Part shown: positions 19,886 to 31,181 of the stretch, piece by piece | How the letters are laid out: each line of letters opens with the position of its first letter | Position numbering within the stretch: position 1 is the first letter of the stretch | Source of the DNA: Scenedesmus sp. ARA3 | Taxonomy: Eukaryota > Chlorophyta > Chlorophyceae > Sphaeropleales > Scenedesmaceae | DNA: 33,582 nt | Assembly (NCBI GenBank): GCA_004335835.1 | Contig: RWJK01001265.1 | Location: forward strand, 5,635-39,216 | Direction of reading: 5' to 3' | Position numbers and translations under genes: made by a program | Notes under the pieces: generated by a model | Databases searched by the model: none | Told to the model about the DNA's origin: nothing | Seen by the model: only the letters and a program-made list of their open reading frames with translations

Positions 19886-21388
19886 GAGTCCGCCATCAGG
19901 CAATTTGCAGGCGGTGCAGCAGCAGCAGCAGCAGTGGGTGGCTGCAACCCGAGGCCATTCAGCTGCAGCAGCCAGGCCGTGGGAGCTGTACGTGGCAGGG
20001 TGGCTGTGCTGGCGTTGCAGCTGGGCTGTTGACAGTGAGATTGCATTGCATTTTCTGCTGTGGTGACTTTAACCACAGCATAAGCTGCATCGGCCTGCGG
20101 CTGTTGTGGCTGCTGTAGCATCTTGGCCTCCGCCACCTGTATTCTTTTCAGTTGAGCTGTCGACGCGTCGATGCAGCGACGAGCATGTGTGATATGCCAG
20201 CGGTGTGTGTTGCTGCTTCTGCGGGGGGACAGGTAGTGGGAGTTGAGGGTGTGTTCGGACGTCATTGAAGCGTGCATGTGGGTGTTGAGCCAAGCAGCAG
20301 CGCTGTGCTCGTGAGGAGATGTATGGTCGATGTGATTTGCGCCAGCTGTGGTGCTCAATGAAGAGTGTACATCGTGAGAGTGTGTGTGCGTGCTTCTGGA
20401 GTCCTGTGGTGCTGATGTGTTTGCTGCAACATGGCAAGCAGCATCATGGCATTGTGTGCGGGAATAGGAAACTGCGTATGGTGCATGCATAGGGAAGCGG
20501 GTATCGCCTGGAGCCATTTTTTTGCCTAGCAGGATGCGCCAGAGCCACAGCCAGCAGCATCATTTGCATGCCGGCTCCTGGATTATTGTGCACGCCTGGC
20601 CCTTTTGAGGGCGAACTTGTTTTGACCGCACATACGAGGAAGGTTTTTGTTTAGTTTTTGAGTGAAGGGATGCACGTGCTTTGCCAATGGCTGCCCAGGA
20701 GGCGCAGGCTTCGGCACTCCCTGCACTGAAGTAGAGGCAGTGCACATGTTGTTTGAGTCGTGCCAAATTTGATCGTGCTGCCTTAACGTCATTATTGCAC
20801 GTTCTCTACTGTTTGTACTTTGCGGATGGGCCTTGAGGCATACGGACGGCACCTTGATCAGTGGTTGAACGTTCGTAAAGTGTCTGCTGTGTTATCCCCT
20901 ACTGATGAAGCTGGCGGCGCGTTCGGCCACATCTAAACCTATTTTCCTGACGTTACAATACGCCATGAAGGCATTCGAGCCAGTAACGTTGAGGTGAGTT
21001 GGTTGGACACGATATCGGTCACCCTGCAGAACTTCTGGTTGGAAGCTCTCTGGAAGCCTGGGTTCCCTGGTGCGCAGTACTAAACCGAAGAGTTTGATAG
21101 CCGACGTTCGCTCATCATCGGTTTGGCTTCCTTACCGCGATCGTGCACCGTAAATCAGACCTTACCCGTTCGCTGCGCAGGCTTCGTTGGTCCTGTGTGT
21201 CAAGAGCAAGACAGCATCCAATCACCATTCACATGCGTTTGTAGGGAAACTTGATCCATTCTGCCTATTTGCACCAGGAGCACGGCTTGTGCAGCCCATC
21301 AAGGCGTTCTCAGTTTGCCATTAGCAAGAGGCGCCTGATCTTGCGGTCTGCTGCCAACAACAAAAGCGCATATCGCCATTTGCAGCAG
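19886..21388. other. Intergenic region, no confident gene
   Basis: This stretch follows the HPRT-like terminal echoes and precedes the secreted-protein gene. A 234-codon open frame on the minus strand (20517-19813) is low-complexity and overlaps the echo array, so I do not accept it. A possible non-coding 5' exon of the next gene with a gtgagt donor near 20994 cannot be tested by eye. Confidence 0.5.
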
Positions 21389-24300
21389 ATGATACGTGTT
21401 ACAGTAATACGTGTGGTGCTGTGCCTGGGGCTGCTCAACCTCGGTGAGACAGGGTGCTGGAGCAGTGACTCTGGGTTCCTGGCATGCTTGCACATCCAAT
21501 CGCTTTTGTCGGTGTGAACAGTCTATTAACATGTTTACTGCTCTACTCAGTATTTCTCGGCACAATGGCAGCAAGTGGCACAGCAGCACTGCTGATGGAG
21601 CAGCAGCTATTGCCCATAGCCTGGCACCCTGCTCTGTAGCAAGCTTTTGTTGCTTCGTCAATAACAACATGCCATTGATCATATCTTGCAGTTACAAAAC
21701 AACTGTAATGGCATGTGCATGTTACATTTGTCAAACAGCTGACAGACTTGAATGCCTTCGGCAGCCGCACTGCACCCCTGCCCCAACCCACAGCTGCTGC
21801 AGCCACAGACTGCACAACACAGGCAGGTGTTCCGATCTGCTTAAACAAGGCGCTTGGTGAGTTGCAGCACGCCATGTGTAACACAGCAACAGGCGGCTTG
21901 CACTGCTTGGCCAGCTGCGGGAATGCCTGCCTGCAAGACAGCAGCACAACACCTGGGACAGACGCCCTGTTGCTGCTAGCAGCTGCACCTCGAGTCACTT
22001 ATATGGTTTGGTGGGCAGGTAATGAACCAGCTGTCGCTCGCTCGTTTGTGGGGCAGAGCATGCACTTGGACTACTGGTTGCCCGCGCCAGCCAGCTGCCG
22101 CGCTGCCGCGCTGGTCTCCTGGCTGCTTTTAGGAAGTGAGGAATAACTGTTACAGCAACCCTGTTGCGTGCCGTGGCTTGCAGGAACACTGGTCACTGAT
22201 GGATCCTGCACCACTAATTCATCCAGCATAGCCTGCCTACCTACCTCAACACCCGGTGAAGTGTGCAGCTACCCTGTCCTGCAAGACGGCACAGCGTGCC
22301 GCGCAGCAGCAGGCGCATGTGATGTAGCCGAGGTCTGCAACTACGCAAGCAGCGGCTTCAACTGCCCTGCGGATGCGCTGCGGCCTGCAAGCTTCGAGTG
22401 CCGTGCGTCGCCTGCTGCCAACTGCACCGGCAGCAGCGCAGTATGCCCACGTAAGTGATGAATATGCCGCAACAGTGCGGAATGCTTGTTGGCGGTGCCG
22501 CTGCTGCAGGCCAGCTGGCAGGCAACTGCACTGGAAGCAGCGCAGCATGCCCACTTTGAGTGGTGGCTGGGGCTGCAAAAAAGCAGGATACATTATGTCG
22601 ATAATGATGTCACTGCTGCAGGCATGCAAACAGCTGATTGCTGGCGGCTGCTGTTTGGTGCTTTACATGATGTTCACCACAAAGAAGGCTGCATTGCAGG
22701 TCGCCGGATGTATGAAGTATGCGGGCAGTTGCACACCACCAACATGCATGCACGGCGTCACATTACACCATGCAGCACATGTCCCTAGCATGCATGCTTC
22801 AAGCATGAAGTTTAGGACAGGATGCATTCTGTGCGCTCCCAACAACACGCTGCTCACCACCCAAACCAGGCAAAATGTATTGACCGCAACTGCTGCCTGT
22901 GTTGCATTGCTTGTTGTGCATGCCTGCAGCGCCTGACTGCACGGCGGTGCAGAACCTCCCAGCCTGCGTGAACCCCGCAACCGGTGAGAACAGCACCCCG
23001 CAGCTGAGTTACACAGAGCATTGCGGCGAGGATGACCACCTTCTAGCACAGTTGTATGCAGCGGAAGGCTGTGACAGTGAGATAGATAAGTACACAATCT
23101 GCTGCAGTGCAGATCTGTGCAGTGCTGCTTCTGCTGAGGAATGCTGCGCAAGCCCTGCCAGTTTTGTCAGCGGTTACATGCACTGCATCATGTTGACCAA
23201 GCTACAGCTAGATTTGTGCGTGTTCACTCACTGCACCGCGCTTCTTCCCACATTCTGGTGCATCCTCCCGGCTGCTGCTGCTGCTCTGCAGGCACCATCA
23301 ACGCAAGCTGTACCGCCAACTCCACCTCCGAGTACTGCCTCAGCATTGCCGGCTTCTCCTGCAGATACAGCTACCGGCTCAGCAGCGAAATCTGCAGGGC
23401 AGCAGCAGGAGCGTGTGATGCACCAGAGCTGTGCAGCGGGACATCTGCAGAGTGCCCTGCTGATGTGCTGCAGCCCAGCAGCTTGGTGTGCAGGGCCGCA
23501 AGTGTTAGCCCGCCTATGCCGGCACAGAACTGCACTGGCAGCAGCACCACCTGCCCTGCGGTGAGACACGCTTGCAGTATGTTTTTGCTGTGTATGCTGC
23601 GCTGTTTTTGTTTGCAGCATGCAAAGGTAGAGCTGGATCAGCAGTGTGATCTTGATATGCAGTTTGCAGTGCTTGCTGTCTTCTTCTGCAAGTTGTCGTC
23701 AGCCAGTGGCCTGTTACTCCGCAGCCAACAGTAACCAGCAGTCGCAACTGCCACATGCCGGCAGCAGCACCACCTGCTCTGCGGTGAGACACGCTTGCGA
23801 CATTTTTTCTGTTGCTGGATGTGCTGTTCCTTGTTTTATTGGCCCGTGCAGCATGCGCCAAGTAGAGCTAGGTTTGTAATGTGATCTTCTATTTGGGTCT
23901 TGCAGTATGTGCTGTGCTCTGCGGTTTGTTGTCGTCAGTCCGTGGCCCGCTATTTTGCAGCCAAACAGCAGGGCGGCACAACAACTGCCACATCACATGT
24001 GTTGTGTTGGTGAGCTCTGCTGGTCAACAAGCAAGTTGCTCTTACTGTCAAATGTTTGGGCACGGGCCTCAATGTGGCTGTTTGCTGCATGCTGCTGTTG
24101 CTGCTGTTTGCCCTGCAGTATGGCTTCAACACCAACTGCCCAGCGCAGGCGGTGCCAGGATGCGTCAACGCTGCGTCAGGTGGGTGCGGCATTGGCTTTG
24201 CCACCAGGGCCTCTTCTGTGTTTCAAGCACTTCTTTCCCCAAGGATGTGTGTTATGCAGCAAAACTCAGCACATTTTGTTGCTTGACAGAGGCAGCACAT

Positions 24301-27300
24301 GCATTCCAGCATCACGTTTTCATCAACAAAAACTGCATGACATGCAGTACCGCCTTAACCATACTTCCTTCCCCTGCTGCCGCTGCTCACCCGCTCCCAT
24401 GCGCCGCAGGTGTACCCGATGCAACCTGTGCAAACAGCACATCAGCATTCTGCCTCCTGGTAAACTCCACAGGAGTGATCTGCAAGTACTCCCTGAAACA
24501 AGGCGCCACAATATGCAGGGGCTTTGCAGGAAGCTGCGATGTGCAGGAAGTTTGCTCGGGCCAGAGCCCTGAGTGTCCTGCAGATTCCTTCCAGCCGAAT
24601 ACAACAGTGTGCCAGCCGGCAAGCGGGTCCATCCCTGCGCTGTTCTGCAGCGGCAGCGGCCCGAACTGCCCGCCGTATGGAAGCTCGACAAACTGCAGCG
24701 CGCAGGCAGTGCCGGCCTGCGTGAAGGCGACATCAGGTGAGCACGTGTTCTGTTGAGTTGTCAGGCAGCAAGCAGCTGCAACAGTGCTTGGGGCGTTTGC
24801 TGCAACAGCAAGTGGAAGGTCATGCACATGCCGTGTGTGTGACACCACAGGTGTTGTCGATGCCGGCTGCAACCAAGAGCTCATTCTTCTGCCTCAACAT
24901 CGGCGGCATCAACTGACACTGCCGTGCTGCCTGTGCTGCCTGAATGTATTATCCTTTACGTCTCGTCCATCACAGGAGCTGTCAATGCCGGCTGTGCAAA
25001 CAGCACCTCCAATTTCTGCCTCAACATCGGCGGCATCATCTGTGGCTACAGCATGAAAGCAGCAGGCACCACCTGCCGGGCATCTGCAGGCGACTGCGAT
25101 GCAGCAGAGACGTGCAACGGCACAGCTGTGGACTGCCCGGCAGATGCATTCCTGCCCAGTAGCACAGTGTGCAGGGCTGCCACAGTTACTCCAGTTGTGC
25201 CGGCACAGAACTGCACCGGCAGCAGCGCGGTGTGCCCGGCCTATGGTAGCGGCGTAAACTGCACAGCACAGACAGTGCCGGCATGTGTCAACGCTACATC
25301 AGGTGAGCGTGTTACATGATAACAGCTTGTACCGTACCGTACCTGTTGCAGGCGAACTAATGTATGGTGCTGCATGTGTCACTTGCACTGGCTGAGTCAT
25401 ATATACTAATACACTTCACTAATTGGCATCGCATCACTGCTGCTGCTGCTCCTCCTGCTGCAGGTGTGCCAGATGCCGGCTGCACCAACTCCACCTCCGC
25501 CTACTGCCTCGCCATCAGCGGCGTCACCTGCCGCTACAGCCTGCGCCCCAGCAGCAGCACCTGCAGGGACAAAGCCGGAGACTGCGATGTTGCCGAGCAA
25601 TGCAGCGGCACTGTAGCGGACTGCCCTGCTGATGTGCTGCTCAGCAATGCGACAGTGTGCAGGCCGGCGGCTGGATTAGTGCCGGAGCAGAAATGCACAG
25701 GCACGAGTGCTGGGTGCCCTGGGTATGGCAGTAGCGTGAACTGCAGCGCACAGACGGTGCCTGAGTGCGCAGACCCTGCGACAGGTGAGGCCATAACAGT
25801 GCATGCTGCAACTAGCGGGAGACAGTTGATGTTCAAGTGATTGTTGTGTGTCCAAGCACTGCTGGGGTGCTGCCTCAAGTGACAGTGAAGCGATTGACGC
25901 TCTCCCCCTGTTGCAATGCACCACATCAGGCAGTCAGCCACACTGTGTTGTTGTTTGCAGGCACGCCAAACGCAGCCTGCAGATATTGCCTCTGCCTCTG
26001 CCTCATTGTAACATTTGTCAACCTGTGTGCGGCATCTCCTGCAACTTAACGCTGCTTGCAGGCATGCCGGACGCTGCCTGCAATGCCGGACTCAGCTTCT
26101 GCCTCAATGTGACAGCTTCGAAAGTCACCTTCAGGTGCTCCTTCCGCCCCTCCAGCATCAAATCTGTCAACACACGCCGACACGCGTTTGTGTTTCCTGC
26201 AACTGTCTCTGCTTGCAGGCACGCCGGACGCTGCCTGCAACGCTGGCCTCGGCTTCTGCCTCAACTTGACAGCTTCCAACGTCATCTGCAAGTACTCCTT
26301 CCGCCCAACCAGCTTCACCTGCCGCACTGGCCCCCCAGCTACACAGTGCCCCGGCAATGCAGCAACCTGCCCTCCTGCGGACCCTCAAGTGCCAATCATT
26401 GGGCTGACAGTGTCTGTAAATGGGCTGTGCAATGACAATGTGTACAACACAATCCTGGCGAGCGTGCAGGGGCAACTGGTTGTAAATGCGGGAGGTGTGG
26501 TGGGAGCTGCTGTTAAGGGAGAGAAGGCGAATTGCACCAACGTGAGTATTGGCGAAAGCTGAGATAAAATGGGTGTTGACGACACTGATTGTTCAGAGTC
26601 AACACCGTAGGATTGGTTGATTTGCATCTGGCAGCAGAGCAGTTCAAAAATCTGTTAATCAGCCATCTTGAAACCGTTTGAAGTACACTGACACATCCTG
26701 AAGCACATGTGCATAGCCACACATCAACAAACAATGCATATGCCTACCCGTGCGGCCGCAACCTGCTGCCACAGACCAACGCACGGCGCCGCCTGCAGCA
26801 AGTGAACATCGCGCGTTACAGCCTTCGATTTCTCATCCAACACAATAGCAGATGCAGGCATTTTGAGTCAGCTGCGCTTCACCTACCAGAACTTTGTGAA
26901 TACAGTGAAGGCAAGCGGCATCGCTGCTGCTGTGCCGGGCCTGGGGGCTGCAGTGACAGCCATCACCAACGGCGCAGGGGCGGTGCAGGGTGCAGGTGAG
27001 CTGCCACTGCTGAATCTTTCGGCAGGGCATCTGCTGCTGTGAAAGGCAATGTATGCGCAGCTGGTGATCACGAGGTCTGTAGATACACTACTGGCTCAGT
27101 GTCCAGATCGCCAGCAGATGCTCGTGTCTACGAGGGCGTTTGTTGTGGTGCCACGGGTGCAGAAGCAGGGCTGCGTAAAGACAGTTACTTCGGAACTCCT
27201 ATGACCATGATGACCCTCGTGTGCATCACTGCGCAGCGCCCTTCAGTAGCACACCACTGCTGCCGTCACTGTTATTAACGCCCAGCCACTTGCTGCACTC

Positions 27301-28930
27301 TGATTTCCCTGCAGACGCCAACATCTCCAATGATCCATTGAGCCCCGAAAACCTGTCAGCTTTCCTGTCCAACTCCGACTTCATTTATGTCGGCTTGCCC
27401 TTCCGTGTGAATGCAACCCTTGCACGCGGCAGCATTGGCTCGTCTGGCGTCATCCTGTCAATCACGGGCGCAACATGCAGCCCGGTTACACCTGGCGGCG
27501 TCACTGATTCATCCGGCCAAGCTATCTTCAGCTGCACAGTGACAGCACCTGCAGGGCAGAAGACGCTTACAGTTTCCGCAGCTGGCCGCACCATTACTAG
27601 CAGCCTGACCATAACAGCATATGCAGCAACGGTTACTGTGTCCCCGGCTAGCCCTACTGTTGCTGTTGGTGGCAGTGTTAGCTTTAGTACCATGCTGTCA
27701 TTTAGTCCTCTTACGGCACCTGGAGGCTATGAAGTGACAATGTCAGGGACTCCTGGCGTTACATGCACACCTGCAGCAGCAGTCACAAGGGTGAATGGAG
27801 GCGCCACCTTTTCCTGCAGGTTTGAGGCAGCAGGTGAGGTTATGGTGGGCTGGGTGGGCTGCAGCAGCAGATAGGTGCAAAGCAGCTGAATTGCTGGCGA
27901 GAATGCTATTGCTATTTGAGACTACTGTGTCATGAGACACGCATGTAATTGCCAGGCACATGCTGTGCTTGACACAGCAGTGATACAGCTTCTTAGTGAC
28001 GTGTCGGCAACCATGTGCATGCGGACTGCAGCAGGCCAGGCAGCACCTACCAAGGTAGAACGATCAATTGTGACTACTTTGCTCCGAATGTTTCATCCAT
28101 CAACCCTTGGCTGTAACCTGTTTGTATTTGCAGGCCTCATCGCAGTCACTGCATCAGCATCAGAGGTGGCAGCAACAGCAACAGCTGTCGTCAATGTGAC
28201 GGGTGTCACACCGCCACTGCCGTCACCCTCACCATCACCCTCCCCAGCAGCATCACCCTCCCCATCACCCGCCCCTTCACCTTCCCCGACGCCAGATAGC
28301 TCTGTCCGCTGCGGCTTCTCACGCCGCTGCTTTGCTGATTCTGGCAGCTTTGGTCAGGCCTGCAGCGCCCTCAGCAGCACCGGCTGCGAGTGCGATAGGA
28401 CTTCATTTTCTCCCCGTGAGGTCTGCGTGTGTGCTGCAAGCAGGGGCCTCGTGCCTTTCTCTGCAGCATCCGGTTTTGGGGCTAACAGGGTTAACACCAC
28501 AAGCTGCAGATGGGACATCACATCGCTGCCTGGCCTGACCTCCAACAACAGGGCCTTTACAGGTTATGATGTCAACATTACAACACGCAATTTCAACGGC
28601 AGGGTGCTGTTCCCACTGCCGCTGGGCGCAGCAGCAGCAGGCGGCAGCACGTGCCCTCCCAACAACGCACAAAACCGCCCCTGGAATGTCGTGCGCAGCA
28701 TTACTGTAGGCCGGCCCCTGCTGATTTGCCGTACCGGTCAGTACAAAACTGCAAGAGTGACCAGCCAGGCAGCCGGACACTACTGCACCAACAATGCGAC
28801 GTTTGTGTCCGCGCAGGTGTCCGCACAGCCCGGGCTGTTCCGTGGTGTGCCTCAGTGCTACGCGCTGACGATCACTCTGACTGATGGGCGCACATTCAGC
28901 ACCAACCTGCGCGTGACACGCAGCAACTGA
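21389..28930 (+). CDS. Secreted Cys-rich protein with disintegrin-like modules, Ig-like domains and (SP)n hinge
   Basis: Thirteen exons fit splice consensus: 21389-21443, 21746-21826, 22184-22450, 22930-22983, 23292-23560, 24119-24179, 24410-24736, 24976-25302, 25464-25784, 26219-26541, 26775-26995, 27315-27833, 28134-28930, about 1206 residues. The N-terminus (MIRVTVIRVVLCLGLLNL) looks like a signal peptide. Then come five complete disintegrin-like modules and one abridged one, a linker with ARRRLQQVNIARYSLRFLI, Ig-like beta domains, a Ser-Pro hinge and a Cys-rich terminal domain. Many NxS/T sites predict N-glycosylation, and the SP repeats predict hydroxyproline glycosylation. It is therefore probably an extracellular-matrix or cell-surface protein; its ligand is unknown. 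All frames link except in exon 26775-26995, which is one base out. No protease domain is visible, so it is not a complete ADAM-like protein. The signal-peptide exon is the least certain. Confidence 0.8.
22184..26541 (+). CDS. Disintegrin-like module array (five complete modules plus one abridged)
   Basis: Each module is about 108 residues. It begins GxxxAxCxNSTSxxCL, has a CxYS core, then CRxxAGxCDVAExCxGxxxxCPAD, which is the disintegrin-domain signature with an E/D-C-D-type loop, and ends NCTGSSAxCPxYG followed by NCxAQxVPxCVxATSG. Modules 1 and 2 are split by an intron next to CPxYG (22450/22930 and 23560/24119), whereas modules 3-5 are single exons of 321-327 bases. The sixth, in 26219-26541, keeps the N-terminal half and CRTGPPATQCPGN but lacks the CDVAE loop, then runs into PIIGLTVSVNGLCNDNVYNT. 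Most modules are bounded by phase-1 introns, so they can duplicate without breaking the frame. In animals this fold occurs in ADAM proteins; function in algae is unknown. Confidence 0.82.
22505..22560 (+). repeat. Echo of the NCTGSSAVCP exon end
   Basis: About 40 bases resembling the end of the exon at 22184-22450 (GGCAACTGCACTGGAAGCAG) recur in the following intron, without a clear donor. A second intronic copy of the equivalent end of exon 23292-23560, retaining the donor and the next 15 intron bases (GCGGTGAGACACGCTTGC), lies at 23757-23805. Confidence 0.7.
24850..24920 (+). repeat. Acceptor-end echo of the exon at 24976
   Basis: A copy of the acceptor and first 65 exon bases (GATGCCGGCTGCAACC to CTCAACATCGGCGGCATCA) lies about 125 bases upstream of the real exon. 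Small indels break its frame and it ends in a TGA, so it is a decayed copy. Confidence 0.78.
25961..26219 (+). repeat. Acceptor-end echo array of the exon at 26219
   Basis: Acceptors followed by GCAxGCCxxACGCxGCCTGC occur at 25961, 26062 and 26219 (spacing 101 and 157). The middle copy runs for about 100 exon bases and stays in frame through GLSFCLNVTASKVTF. The first is short and decayed. Confidence 0.85.
26775..26995 (+). CDS. Exon of the secreted-protein gene with an internal frame break
   Basis: The acceptor at 26774 joins in phase 0 to TNARRRLQQVNIARYSLRFL, but the 3' half reads ADAGILSQLRFTYQNFVNTV and AAVPGLGAAVTAITNGAGAV in a frame shifted by one. The donor phase of that second frame matches the next exon. 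The switch lies at about 26830-26855. A one-base sequencing error, a real indel, or an unrecognised splice could explain it. Confidence 0.6.
27315..27833 (+). CDS. Ig-like beta-sandwich exon of the secreted-protein gene
   Basis: The exon is open in phase 1-1 and encodes SDFIYVGLPFRVNATLARGS, then GVTDSSGQAIFSCTVTAPAG and TLTVSAAGRTITSSLTITAY, followed by a second related unit starting ATVTVSPASPTVAVGGSVSF. The alternating Val/Thr/Ser strands and the 'T-D-S-S-G-Q-A-I-F' turn resemble bacterial-type Ig-like (Big) repeats. The second unit finishes in the next exon (LIAVTASASEVAATATAVVN). Confidence 0.72.
28134..28930 (+). CDS. Last exon: (SP)n hinge and Cys-rich C-terminal domain
   Basis: After completing the Ig-like unit, the exon encodes a Pro/Ser hinge made of SP, SPSPS and PSPAPS repeats (about 28215-28300), typical of algal hydroxyproline-rich wall proteins. 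A terminal domain of about 205 residues follows, with clustered cysteines: RCGFSRRCFADSG, CECDRTSFSPREVCVC, TSCRWDITSLPG and PQCYALTITLTDGRTFS. Pherophorins have a similar hinge-plus-Cys-domain design, but I cannot show that this domain is homologous. The stop is TGA at 28928-28930. Confidence 0.75.
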
Positions 28931-31181
28931 GCACGGTTGGTGCCATATGAGTTGAGCATGCGGCAGATATTGTTTGTAGTTGTGCATGTGGTGTGAAGCC
29001 GATTGGCTCCTGCATGACCTGCATGTGCAAGCTTCACAGCTGGTGCAGCAGCAACACGTGTGCACGATGCTGCAACTTGGGCAGCGCACATGAGCAATGC
29101 ATCTTACCCAGGAAATTTGTTGAGCCTGGACCAGCTGCCGGCACCAGGTGCCGCAGCAACAGTATGTTTGTCCCTTTGAAGGCACTGCTTTAAGGCTCTG
29201 TTCAATGAAGCTGTTTTGCTTTGCTGCTTGCATATGAAAAGGCAACGCGCCAACGCTGGCGAACGATTCTTGCTGGTGTGTTTCGATGGTCCATGCTGGT
29301 GTGTTCAGATGTCATTGTACAGCGCTGCTGCTTCGTTCAAACGTTGCTCGTTTTTGCAATGGTGGTTGTGGCCGTTGAGGACGAACCACAGCATGCCGTT
29401 GTGCTCAGTGCACCATCACACATTGTTTGGGTGGCAGAAAATCCTGGCCACAATTGATGATACAGCAACAGTAGCACATACGATCTGTCGCCAGGTACCA
29501 ATCCTGCTGCTGCCAGCCCAACGGGTGGCACCGACGGCACTCTGAATGAGGCTGCCATGATGAGGAGATTCAGGCTGAACTCTCTTGCCCAACATTGATC
29601 GTACAGTGCGGTCTGCAATGCGCGTTTCAACGCTGCTGTCTCTCAGCACCAGGCGCCTTGTGCTGAATGATAACTTCACTTGAATGTAGCTGGTTGAAGT
29701 GTTCAGGCTGCTGGTGCTTTGTCAGCACAACCTGGGCTCGCCGCTGTAGATATGTTGCATTCGTTGCTCAGGCAGCAGCACCTGTCAGGCAAGATGTGAT
29801 GATGTTGTTGCCAATGCAGAATGATGCCGATTTAGTACAGGAGTGGCAGCAGTGGCACTTAGTCACCACAAGTTGACATTCATAACATTGGTGTGTTCCT
29901 GGTACCAGGACTGGTATCAGCATGTGCATGGAACGCCGCAGCAGCAGGCTGTTGGGCTGCAGGCATTGCATCTAGATGCGGCCGCTTGCCGCTGCTGTGC
30001 AGCAGCATATGGTCAGGTCATCATGTGACACCATCAGGTTGGGCAGCTTCACAGATGTGCTTAATGCTGCGTTGCGCAAAACAAAAGTTTGTGTTGTTAG
30101 GCTGCCAAGTATGATGACGTGACAGTTGCCCCATGTGACTTGACTGAAGGGTGGTTTTTGCTGAGCAGTCCAGCCAGCGTGACGCAGCAATGGCCTGTGA
30201 CTAGGCCAGAAGGCCTCCCCTCAGGCTGCTGTCTTGTGTGCTCGACAGAGTTGTTTAGCCGCCGCAGCAGCTGTGTGACACTGCAAGCTCCCTTGCCGCT
30301 GTTGCCTGAATGCCATTTGCACCGTGCAAATAGCAGTAGTACTGCAACAGCTGTTGTGGAAGCTGCCAGTGGCATGTTGTCTGGTCAGAGCAGTTGGACT
30401 GTGTAAACTTACGTTTGTTCCTGTTGGCCATCATGGGGGGCACTCACATCACTGACTCATCGGATAGAGCAGCTACTAGCTGCCAGTACAGCTGTCTTTG
30501 GCAGTGCCTATTGTCAGTTGACATCAACCAAGGCCCACATGCCACAACATGAGCGCTTGTATGTTCTGTTTTCAAAAGCTGCCTGGCAGCACCATGAACC
30601 CTTATAGTGCAGATGCTCGTCAAACGCAATGAATAGATGCTGCCATCTGTACCACAGCCAGTTGCGGACACAGTGCTGCTGCATACAAGCAATCCACGTG
30701 TGTCGACAAGGAAAACGGCGCGTGCATGTTGCATTCAGCTATTGCAAATTGTAGTTCCTGCAACATTTCAATACTGTGCATGCTTGGCGCTTGAGTACCT
30801 TAGCAGCACACTCCTAAAGACAACTGCGCGGTATGCAATTGCTGCACACCCAACACTCCATTAATCCAACATACTGGCGTTCGACATACATTAGCAGCAT
30901 GCCACTATGCACACATTGCACGCCATGCCAGATGCAGGCAGCACGGCAGCCGCACCTGCCAAGCCGCCCGTAATCTGAAGCTGCACTTTGCAAAACGAAG
31001 CGGCGGCCACATGCTCAAAGCCCCGGCCTGCGAAAAATGCCCTGCAGCTCCCACATAGCAGCAATGGCTACCTCTAGCAGTTCCAAACCCTGTAAAAACG
31101 ATGCATGGTCTGTGCAAGCATCATCAGCACCTCCATACCTCGTACTCAACCAATGCTTCAAGCATAGTGTAAGCTACACTA
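28931..31181. other. Convergent intergenic region with possible decayed coding fragments
   Basis: This region separates the ends of two convergent genes and is less GC-rich than the exons. On the minus strand a few fragments look protein-like but do not join in frame: GLLVCSSTVSATGCGTDGSI with SIYSLRLTSICTIRVHGAAR (30734-30446, followed by a gtgagt donor), FVLRNAALSTSVKLPNLMVS (near 30100-30030), and STRRLVLRDSSVETRIADRT (near 29670-29610). They could be remnants of one repetitive beta-strand protein or chance open frames. I do not call a gene. Confidence 0.3.

Noticed and set aside
19813..20517. 234-codon open frame on the minus strand
   Set aside because: His/Ser/Thr-rich with poly-Ala and poly-Cys ends, overlapping the HPRT-like terminal echoes; no recognisable domain. 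It stays possible but unsupported.
23881..24756. 291-codon plus-strand frame treated as a single exon
   Set aside because: Its last third is the real module exon (24410-24736). The first part reads through intron and the antisense-like frame of another exon; TGCAG and splice phases support the split model.
28403..29245. 280-codon open frame on the minus strand
   Set aside because: It is antisense to the well-supported Cys-rich last exon of the secreted-protein gene and has no domain features of its own.
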